A stretch of DNA of 64,000 bases, taken from contig JAFURP010000055.1 of the NCBI GenBank assembly GCA_017471785.1, positions 1 through 64,000 on the forward strand, written 5' to 3'. A model generated the notes under the pieces. That model ran no database searches and had not been told where the DNA came from. It was given only the letters and a program-made list of their open reading frames with translations. Below are positions 57,658 to 64,000 of this stretch, piece after piece. How positions within the stretch are numbered: the stretch's first letter is position 1; every line of letters starts with the position of its first letter. Position numbers and translations under genes: made by a program. This DNA is from Clostridia bacterium (GTDB lineage Bacteria; Bacillota; Clostridia; Christensenellales; Borkfalkiaceae).

Positions 57658-58602
57658 ATGAGCTTTACTACCGATATCAAAAAAGAGATCGTATCAAAAA
57701 GCGCCGCGTTATCTCGCGGCGGCTTGGCGGCAAAAAAAGCGAGCGTTTCCGCGTTCGTCCGCACGAGCGGTGCGTTGGGCGTAAAAGACGGCGCGCCCAC
57801 TTTTTTTCTCGTGAGCGAAACGGAAACGGTAGCGGAATTTTTTATGCAGCTTTTTTCCGAAGTCTTTTCGGTGGAATTGTTCGTGACCCACGCAACGCGG
57901 GATAGAAAGAGCGGCAGGGACAAGCTCGTTATGCAATGTCCCCCCGCCGAAGCCACGGCAACGCTCGATAGGCTCGGGCTTTTGAAACGGGACAAGAGCG
58001 GTATACGCGAGGGGATAGCCGCTTCCCTGATCAAGAGCGAGGAACAAAAGCTCGCCTATATCCAAGGCGCGTTTTTGGGCGGCGGCAGTTGCATTTTACC
58101 CAAAGCAAGCGGCGGTAGCGGCTATCACTTGGAGATCGTTTTCGACGATAGGCAAACGGCGAAGGATTTTTGCGAGCTGCTTGTGGAAATGGAGCTTATC
58201 GCCAAGCTCGTCGAGCGTAAGGAAACGCAGGTGGTATATATCAAGAGCAAAGAAGTTATTTCCGATTTCCTGTCCGTGATCGGCGCGGAGAATTGCTTGC
58301 GGAAATTCGAGGCGTTCACGCAAAAGCGCGACGCGGCAAACCAAGACAACCGCGCGCGGAATTGCTTTTCGGGCAACGCGGACAAGACGGCGATCGCGGC
58401 GGTGAAGCAGGTCGTCGCCATTCAAAAAATACAAGAGAAAACGCATTTTGCCGATTTAAGCGAGGAGCTGATCGCTCTTTGCAAAGCGCGGCTCAAATAT
58501 CCCGAAAAATCGTTGCGCGAGCTTGCCGAGCTTTTGGGTACGAGCAAAAGCTGCTTAAATCACCGTATACGGCGACTTATGGATATAGCGGAGGAGTTGT
58601 AA
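57658..58602 (+). CDS. whiA: DNA-binding protein WhiA
   Basis: WhiA is a transcription factor with a homing endonuclease-like domain and a C-terminal HTH, linked to cell division or sporulation control in Gram-positives. The 314 residues begin SFTTDIKKEIVSK; the LAGLIDADG-like segment is KLAYIQGAFLGGGSC near 126-140, followed by NQDNRARNC near 221 and a C-terminal helix-turn-helix SLRELAELLGTSKSCLNHRIRRL near 284-306. It lies 9 bp after the PHP gene and 1 bp before dnaE, so the genes are cotranscribed. In most Clostridia rapZ and yvcK come just before it, but not here. Confidence 0.95.
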   Translation: MSFTTDIKKEIVSKSAALSRGGLAAKKASVSAFVRTSGALGVKDGAPTFFLVSETETVAEFFMQLFSEVFSVELFVTHATRDRKSGRDKLVMQCPPAEATATLDRLGLLKRDKSGIREGIAASLIKSEEQKLAYIQGAFLGGGSCILPKASGGSGYHLEIVFDDRQTAKDFCELLVEMELIAKLVERKETQVVYIKSKEVISDFLSVIGAENCLRKFEAFTQKRDAANQDNRARNCFSGNADKTAIAAVKQVVAIQKIQEKTHFADLSEELIALCKARLKYPEKSLRELAELLGTSKSCLNHRIRRLMDIAEEL

Positions 58603-58603
58603 A

Positions 58604-61600
58604 ATGACCGATTTCGTGCATTTGCATTTGCACACCGAATACAGTCTTTTGGACGGGGCGGCTAAGGTAGACGACCTCGTGGATTATCTCGTCAAAAATA
58701 ATATCGACGCCTGCGCCGTGACCGACCACGGCAATATGTACGCGTCCTTGTATTTTGCGGCGGAATGCGTCAAAAAAGGCATCAAATACATCATCGGTTG
58801 CGAGCTGTACGCCACCGATAATCATTTGGACAAGCGCGCAGGCACGAACACCGACCATATCGTCTTGCTCGCCAAAAACAAAACTGGCTATAAAAATATC
58901 GTAAAATTGGATTCCCTGTCCTATATCGAGGGCTTCTACGGCAAGCCCCGTATCGGCTACGACTATATCAAAAAGCATCACGAGGGGGTCATTTGCCTTT
59001 CCGCTTGCTTGGCGGGTAGGATACCGCAGCTTTTGTTGGACGGCGAGTACGACGCCGCGAAGCAATGGGCGGCGGATATGAAAGCGGTGTTCGGCGAGGA
59101 TTTTTATATCGAGATACAAGACCACGGCATCGCCGACGAAAAACAGGTCATTCCCGACCTTATAAAAATAGCCAGAGAGTTGGATATCGGCTTGGTAGCC
59201 ACCAACGACGTGCACTATATCGAAAAGGACGATTGGGAAGCGCACGACGTTTTGCTTTGTATCCAAACGAAGAAAACGCTTGCCGACCCCAAGCGAATGA
59301 AGTTCGAAACGCACGAGTTTTATATGAAATCGGGGGACGAGATGGCGGAGCTGTTCTCGTATGTCCCCGAAGCGATAACCAACACGCGCGTTATTGCGGA
59401 TAAGATCGAGGAGCCCGTTTTCGATATCACGCCCTACGGCGACCCCATTCGCGACACCTCGCTGATCCCTTTATATAAACCCGACGACGGCTCCACCTCG
59501 CCCGAATACCTCACCAAGCTCACTTGGGAGGGCTTGAAGGGGCGGTACGCGGATATCACCCCCGAGATCAAAGAGCGTGTGGAATACGAGCTGAGCATCA
59601 TTATCAAGATGGGCTTTGCCGACTATTTCCTGATCGTATGGGACTATATCAATTGGTCGCGCTTAAACGGTATTCCCGTAGGTCCCGGGCGCGGCTCGGG
59701 CGTAGGCAGTATCGTCGCGTATTCTATCGGTATCACCGACGTAGACCCCTTGCGCTACGATTTGATCTTCGAGCGCTTCCTCAATCCCGACCGTGTTTCC
59801 ATGCCCGACTTCGACGTCGACTTTTGTACCAAAAGACGGTATGAAACGATCGAATACGTCCGTAAAAAATACCACCCCGAAAACGTAGCGCAGATCGTGA
59901 CCTTCGGTACGCTTGCTTCGCGCGCCGTCATCAAGGACGTGGGGCGCGTTATGGGCGTTCCTTATTCGGAAACGGACAAGGTGGCAAAGCTAATGGACGG
60001 TAAATCGACCATCAGCGAGCTGCTTGGTAGAAAGATACCCAAGATCGAAAAGCAATTACAAGACCCCGAGCTTTCGGAAGAAAAGCGTGCGGAGGTCGAG
60101 AAAAATCTCGCCGAGCAAAAGAAGAAGAGAAATCCCGAATTTATCGAGGTGTACGAAAGCAATCCCGAGCTCCGCCGCGTGATCGATATGGGCTTGAAGC
60201 TCGAGGGTATGCCCAAGAACACCTCCGAGCACGCCGCAGGCGTCGTAATTTGCAACAAGGTTTTGGCGGACAACGTACCGCTGGCAAGGAACGGCGAGGA
60301 TATCGTAACGCAGTTCGATATGAAAGAAGTGGAAGCGGTGGGTATGCTGAAGATGGACTTCCTCGCGCTCACCACCCTCACCGATATCCAAAACACCCTC
60401 GAATATATCAAAGAGGGGTTGGGGATCGATATCGACTTCAACGAAATAGGGGTAGACGTCCCCGAAGCCTATCAGCTCATCTCGTCCGGCGATACGGACG
60501 CGGTGTTCCAGCTCGAACAAGGCGGTATGAAAAAGTTTATGAAAGACCTGCAACCCAACTGCTTGGAGGATCTTATCGCAGGTATTTCCCTCTACCGCCC
60601 GGGACCTATGGACTTTATCCCCAAATATATCGAGAATAAGCATCACCCTGAAAAGATCGTATACGATACGCCCTATTTGGAGCCTATTTTGAAAAACTCC
60701 TACGGCGTTATCATCTATCAGGAACAGGTAATGCAAATATTCCAACAGCTTGCCGGCTATTCGCTCGGACAAGCCGACCTCGTTCGCCGCGCCATGGCGA
60801 AAAAGAAGAAAAAGGAGCTGATGGCGCAAAAGGACAAGTTCATCTACGGCGCGCCCGAGGACGGCATCACGGGCTGCGCTTCGCTCGGTATTCCCGCCGA
60901 GGTCGCCGCTAAGATATTCGCGGATATGGAAAGCTTCGCTTCGTATGCGTTCAACAAATCGCACGCGGCGGCGTACGCGGTCGTAGCCTACCGAACGGCG
61001 TATTTGAAAGCGTTCTATCCCAAGGAATTTTTGGCGGGTATTCTCAACGACCGTATCGATAAGATCGACGAAATTTCCAAATATATTATGTATATGAAGG
61101 AAAAGAACATCGACGTCTTGCCGCCCGACGTCAATAGATCCAAAGCGATCTTTTGGGTGGAGGGCAACGGGCTTCGTATCGGGCTGGGCGCGCTTCGCGG
61201 CGTTGGTCAGGACGCGATCGAAGCGGTCATCAAAGAGCGCGATAACAACGGACCGTTCAAGGATTTTTCCGATTTTATCATGCGTTGCGCGAAATTGATC
61301 AACCGCCGTATCGTAGAAAGCTTGATATACGCAGGCGCGTTCGACAGCTTCGGTTACGCCCGTTCGCAGCTTGCGGCGGTGTACGACGAAGCGTTTTCGC
61401 GCGTAGTGGCTATGGACAAGCAAAAGGGGGGCATGCAAATTTCCCTGTTCGGGGAATTTATCGAGGAGCAGGCGCTCGATATCCGCTATCCCGATATTCC
61501 CGAATACGAAACGATGGAAAGACTGTCCAAGGAAAAATCGGTGCTCGGCGTGTACGTCAGCGGACACCCGTTCGAAAAGTTTTTGCCCTATTTCAAGGAT

Positions 61601-62230
61601 TGCAGCTTCAACTGTTCTATGCTCAACGCGTACACGGAGGAGGAAGAGGGCGGCGCGAGATCGTATACGGAGATCAGCGACGGTATGCCCGTTACCATGG
61701 GCGGTATGATCGGCACGTTCAAGAAGCTCAAGACGCGTACCGGCTCGCTGATGGCGTTCGTTACCGTCGAGGATATGTACGGCTCGATCGAATGCGTTTG
61801 CTTCCCCAAGGTGTACGATAAGATCCGCAATTTCTTGGAAACGGACAGGGTGGTCTCTTTGTCGGGTAAGATCAGTATCGACGAGGACAAAGCGCCCGTG
61901 ATCATTTTGGATAAAATGCAGGAGTTTTCGATAGACGAGGCGCAAAAATCCACGCAAAAGGCTCGCGTGGCTGACGACGAGCCAACCGCGCCCGCGCCGC
62001 GTAGGGAAAAGCCCGATTCGGAAAAGAAGCTTTGGCTCAATATCACGGGCTTGGAGGACGCGGATATCGACGAGCTTATGGAAGCTTTGACCTTCTACGA
62101 GGGGGAAACGAGCGTGTTTTTCGTCAAGGACGGCAAAAAAATGTCCTGCTCGCAAAAGGTTGCTCCCAATCGCGCGTTGCTCGCCGAGCTTTCCAGCTTT
62201 TTGCCCGATAGCGCGATTAAATTACTTTGA
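58604..62230 (+). CDS. dnaE: DNA polymerase III alpha subunit (DnaE)
   Basis: The 1208-residue replicative polymerase has the N-terminal PHP domain (FVHLHLHTEYSLLDGA at 4-19), the palm with the catalytic PDFDVDF (D404 and D406) after GPGRGSGVGSIVAY, KMDFLALT with the third acidic residue near 586, and AMAKKKKKEL near 732. A helix-hairpin-helix (LRIGLGALRGVGQDAIE) and an OB fold (VTMGGMIGTFKKLKTRTG near 1030) end in a variable tail. The length and domain order suit DnaE1-type enzymes; the Gram-positive PolC is not in the window. The start lies 1 bp after the whiA stop. The tail region after 1120 (ARVADDEPTAPAPRREK) is a linker. Confidence 0.97.
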   Translation: MTDFVHLHLHTEYSLLDGAAKVDDLVDYLVKNNIDACAVTDHGNMYASLYFAAECVKKGIKYIIGCELYATDNHLDKRAGTNTDHIVLLAKNKTGYKNIVKLDSLSYIEGFYGKPRIGYDYIKKHHEGVICLSACLAGRIPQLLLDGEYDAAKQWAADMKAVFGEDFYIEIQDHGIADEKQVIPDLIKIARELDIGLVATNDVHYIEKDDWEAHDVLLCIQTKKTLADPKRMKFETHEFYMKSGDEMAELFSYVPEAITNTRVIADKIEEPVFDITPYGDPIRDTSLIPLYKPDDGSTSPEYLTKLTWEGLKGRYADITPEIKERVEYELSIIIKMGFADYFLIVWDYINWSRLNGIPVGPGRGSGVGSIVAYSIGITDVDPLRYDLIFERFLNPDRVSMPDFDVDFCTKRRYETIEYVRKKYHPENVAQIVTFGTLASRAVIKDVGRVMGVPYSETDKVAKLMDGKSTISELLGRKIPKIEKQLQDPELSEEKRAEVEKNLAEQKKKRNPEFIEVYESNPELRRVIDMGLKLEGMPKNTSEHAAGVVICNKVLADNVPLARNGEDIVTQFDMKEVEAVGMLKMDFLALTTLTDIQNTLEYIKEGLGIDIDFNEIGVDVPEAYQLISSGDTDAVFQLEQGGMKKFMKDLQPNCLEDLIAGISLYRPGPMDFIPKYIENKHHPEKIVYDTPYLEPILKNSYGVIIYQEQVMQIFQQLAGYSLGQADLVRRAMAKKKKKELMAQKDKFIYGAPEDGITGCASLGIPAEVAAKIFADMESFASYAFNKSHAAAYAVVAYRTAYLKAFYPKEFLAGILNDRIDKIDEISKYIMYMKEKNIDVLPPDVNRSKAIFWVEGNGLRIGLGALRGVGQDAIEAVIKERDNNGPFKDFSDFIMRCAKLINRRIVESLIYAGAFDSFGYARSQLAAVYDEAFSRVVAMDKQKGGMQISLFGEFIEEQALDIRYPDIPEYETMERLSKEKSVLGVYVSGHPFEKFLPYFKDCSFNCSMLNAYTEEEEGGARSYTEISDGMPVTMGGMIGTFKKLKTRTGSLMAFVTVEDMYGSIECVCFPKVYDKIRNFLETDRVVSLSGKISIDEDKAPVIILDKMQEFSIDEAQKSTQKARVADDEPTAPAPRREKPDSEKKLWLNITGLEDADIDELMEALTFYEGETSVFFVKDGKKMSCSQKVAPNRALLAELSSFLPDSAIKLL

Positions 62231-62282
62231 TAGGCTTTTTGCGAAACTCGCAAAAAAAATTGAAAAAGTTGCTTAAAAACGT

Positions 62283-62310
62283 TTGTTTTTTTTGAAAGAT
62301 TTGCTATAAT
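62283..62310 (+). promoter_or_regulatory. promoter of pfkA
   Basis: TATAAT at 62305-62310 with a weak -35 TTGTTT at 62283-62288 (16 bp). Confidence 0.6.
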
Positions 62311-62372
62311 ATATTTGTGCGCGCAAAACGCAGGGGAAAACGAGGAACAAAAGACGTAAAGAGGTGTATGAA

Positions 62373-63335
62373 ATGAAACGTATAGGTTTGTTGACGAGCG
62401 GCGGCGACGCCCCCGGTATGAACGCCGCGATCCGTGCGGTCGTTCGTTCGGGTATTTACTTCGGTATGGAGGTCTACGGTATCGAACGCGGCTACGCCGG
62501 TTTGATCGAGGACGCCGTTATCCCTATGGAGATGCGTAGCGTGTCCAATATCGTGCAGTTCGGCGGTACGAAATTGCGTACGGCAAGATGCTTGGAGATG
62601 ATGACGAAGGAAGGACAAAAGCAAGCGGTCGAAACGCTGGAAAAGCACGGCATCGAAGGTCTTGTGGTCGTCGGCGGCGACGGCTCTTTCCGCGGCGCGA
62701 AAACGCTCAGCGACGAGTTCGGCGTGCCTACCATCGGTATCCCGGGAACGATCGATAACGACTTGGAATATACCGATTATACGCTCGGCTTCGACACGGC
62801 GGTAAACACCTGCCTCGATATCATCAATAAGCTTCGCGATACGATGACGTCGCACGAACGCGTTTCCGTCGTAGAGGTTATGGGCAGACATTGCGGCGAC
62901 ATCGCGCTGTACAGCGGTATCGCTTCGGGTGCGGAGATCATCGTCGTTCCCGAAATTTCTTTCAATATGAACGAGATCGCTTCCCGTATCCATCGCTCGC
63001 GCGCCAACGGTAAGCACTCGAATATCATCATCGTAGCCGAGGGGGTCATGAGCGCGGATAAGTTTGCAAAGGAATTGCAGGCGATCACCGAATACGACGT
63101 TCGTCCCACCTGTATCGGACACGTACAGCGCGGCGGCTCGCCGAGTATGGCGGATAGAATGTTGGCGGCGCAGTTCGGCAACAAAGCCGTACGCTTGCTC
63201 AACGACGGCTGCGGCAACCGCGTGGTGGGTATTCGCAACAATAAAATTATCGATATGGATATCATCGAAGCCGTTTCTATGAAGAAGAGGTTCAATTACG
63301 AGCTGTACGAAACGTTGCAAATGATCTCTATGTAA
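62373..63335 (+). CDS. pfkA: ATP-dependent 6-phosphofructokinase
   Basis: PfkA commits fructose-6-phosphate to glycolysis. The 320 residues are standard. ATG at 62373 follows AGAGGTG; an in-frame GTG at 62364 lies inside that ribosome site. The ATP and substrate sites are LLTSGGDAPGMNAAIRAVV near 6-24, LVVVGGDGSFRGA near 97-109, GIPGTIDNDLEYTDYTLGFDTA near 122-143 with the catalytic D-x-D, and EVMGRHCGDIALYSG near 167-181. Glycine after the GGD triads is that of ATP-type rather than PPi-type enzymes. The gene has a promoter and a terminator of its own after dnaE. Confidence 0.97.
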   Translation: MKRIGLLTSGGDAPGMNAAIRAVVRSGIYFGMEVYGIERGYAGLIEDAVIPMEMRSVSNIVQFGGTKLRTARCLEMMTKEGQKQAVETLEKHGIEGLVVVGGDGSFRGAKTLSDEFGVPTIGIPGTIDNDLEYTDYTLGFDTAVNTCLDIINKLRDTMTSHERVSVVEVMGRHCGDIALYSGIASGAEIIVVPEISFNMNEIASRIHRSRANGKHSNIIIVAEGVMSADKFAKELQAITEYDVRPTCIGHVQRGGSPSMADRMLAAQFGNKAVRLLNDGCGNRVVGIRNNKIIDMDIIEAVSMKKRFNYELYETLQMISM

Positions 63336-63349
63336 GTCAAAAACAAACG

Positions 63350-63383
63350 GACCGTTTTCGGGTATCGGAAACGGTCTTTTTTT
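63350..63383 (+). terminator. terminator of pfkA
   Basis: A 10-bp stem with one G-U pair (63350-63359 with 63367-63376), loop GGGTATC, followed by TTTTTTT. Confidence 0.9.
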
Positions 63384-63433
63384 GCGCCAACGCGCGTTTT
63401 TGAAAAATAAGTGAAAAATTTTTGCGTTTGGTA

Positions 63434-63462
63434 TTGAAAAATTCCAAATTGTGTTATATAAT
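63434..63462 (+). promoter_or_regulatory. sigma-A promoter of the PfkB-family kinase
   Basis: TTGAAA at 63434-63439 and TATAAT at 63457-63462 with 17 bp spacing. Confidence 0.75.
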
Positions 63463-63492
63463 ATATATGATGATAAGAATTGTGAGGGAAAT

Positions 63493-64000
63493 ATGATATT
63501 AACCGTTTGTATGAGTCCGTGCACGGACGTTACCGTTGAGCTTGACGCGCTGAAGGTGGGAAAAACGAACGTCGTCAAAAGCAAGACCCTTTCCTTGGGC
63601 GGTAAGGCGCTCAACGTGGCGATCGGGGTAAAAAGATTGGGCGGCGAACCGTTTGCGACGGGGCTTATGTATAACGAAAACGGCTATATATTCGAGAACG
63701 CGCTCGATAAGGAGGGAGTACCCTTCACTTTCGTTTGGAGTAAGGGTCGCGTACGCGAAAATTATAAATTTATCGACAACCGTTCTATGCTCACCGAGGT
63801 CAACGATATCGGCGAGGAAGTGAGCAAGGAAAAGGCGGAGGAAGTGCTTTCGATGGTGCGTATGCTTTCCGCGCGCAGCGATATAACGGTGCTTTCGGGC
63901 GGACTTCCGCGCGGCGTGGACGCCGCGTATTACGGCAAACTCGCCCAAGCCGTCGATCCCAAATCGATGAAGATCGTAGACGCCCAAGGCGCAAGACTTT
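63493..64000 (+). CDS. PfkB family hexose kinase, likely 1-phosphofructokinase (partial)
   Basis: The frame is open to the right edge; about 169 residues are visible. It begins MILTVCMSPCTDVTVELDAL and has the ribokinase-fold N-terminal motif SLGGKALNVAIGVKRLGG near 37-54, the PfkB signature 1. VLSGGLPRGVDAAYYG near 137-152 is the second recognisable block. This form (LGGKALNVA and SGGLPRG) is characteristic of the FruK/LacC group of hexose-phosphate kinases. GAGGGA precedes the ATG. The second PfkB signature and the catalytic Asp lie beyond the window. It follows pfkA but is expressed from its own promoter. Confidence 0.85.
   Translation, partial: MILTVCMSPCTDVTVELDALKVGKTNVVKSKTLSLGGKALNVAIGVKRLGGEPFATGLMYNENGYIFENALDKEGVPFTFVWSKGRVRENYKFIDNRSMLTEVNDIGEEVSKEKAEEVLSMVRMLSARSDITVLSGGLPRGVDAAYYGKLAQAVDPKSMKIVDAQGARL

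Noticed and set aside
62231-62260. Hairpin after dnaE considered as a terminator
   Set aside because: The TTTTTGCGA/TCGCAAAAA stem is weak and followed by A residues on the coding strand.
1-64000. CRISPR arrays, insertion sequences, prophage genes, rRNA
   Set aside because: No regularly spaced repeats, transposase or integrase motifs, or rRNA-like sequences were seen on either strand.

Overview
The window reads as a chromosomal stretch of a low-to-mid GC Gram-positive bacterium, most likely an uncultured gut member of the Clostridia (Bacillota). Evidence for this is the large Alu-containing SRP RNA, a T-box in front of thrS, an L20-type leader in front of infC-rpmI-rplT, RNase J, WhiA, an EcfA/EcfT module, and near-consensus sigma-A promoters (TTGACA, 17 bp, TATAAT) before many transcription units. 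Nearly all genes are on the plus strand; exceptions are a tRNA-Ala, a small XRE regulator, leuS and the SRP RNA. No phage, transposase, CRISPR array or rRNA was found, so this is mostly core genome with a few accessory islands.

Layout. 1-2.4 kb: tail of an upstream gene, then mannonate dehydratase (uxuA) and an SDR mannonate oxidoreductase (glucuronate catabolism). 2.4-4.9 kb: tRNA-Ala(CGC) with a nearby copy of its 3' end, a solo SDR, and a divergent XRE repressor/SHOCT membrane protein pair with two matching operators. 4.9-14.4 kb: leuS, a YtxC-like gene, T-box-thrS, a TIM-barrel isomerase, infC-rpmI-rplT, a TrmH-type methyltransferase and yebC. 14.4-21.7 kb: yybP-ykoY (Mn2+) riboswitch with a P-type cation ATPase, a large repeat/coiled-coil protein, RNase J. 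21.7-27.6 kb: a TrmR/TrhP-like wobble-uridine pair, asparaginase and two peptidases. 27.6-30.7 kb: a metal-handling cluster (His-rich CobW GTPase, a CobW-like GTPase with a DUF1980-like C-terminus, a ZIP transporter). 30.8-34.3 kb: two lipoproteins, a thioredoxin-reductase-like flavoprotein, DNA polymerase IV and the SRP RNA. 34.4-49.9 kb: Mrp ATPase, a ComEC-like hydrolase, a fused EcfA1-EcfA2 plus EcfT, truA, a membrane protein, mnmE, a LysR regulator, lepA, an Ogt-like protein, hemW, a shikimate kinase-like gene, a panE-like gene and gltX.

50.0-52.9 kb holds the most distinctive module: an ECF sigma factor, a membrane anti-sigma with an RsgI-like extracellular domain and a PepSY-like tail, and a separate lipoprotein that carries the same RsgI-like domain followed by a long charged coiled coil. 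53-55.9 kb: a ROK-family kinase and nagA (amino-sugar catabolism), followed by a 163-bp imperfect inverted repeat. 56-64 kb: murB, PHP phosphoesterase, whiA, dnaE, pfkA and the start of a PfkB-family kinase; this keeps the clostridial murB/whiA/dnaE/pfkA order but lacks rapZ and yvcK.

Functional names rest on recognising motifs by eye. No database search was run; where a family name is only a resemblance the entry says so.
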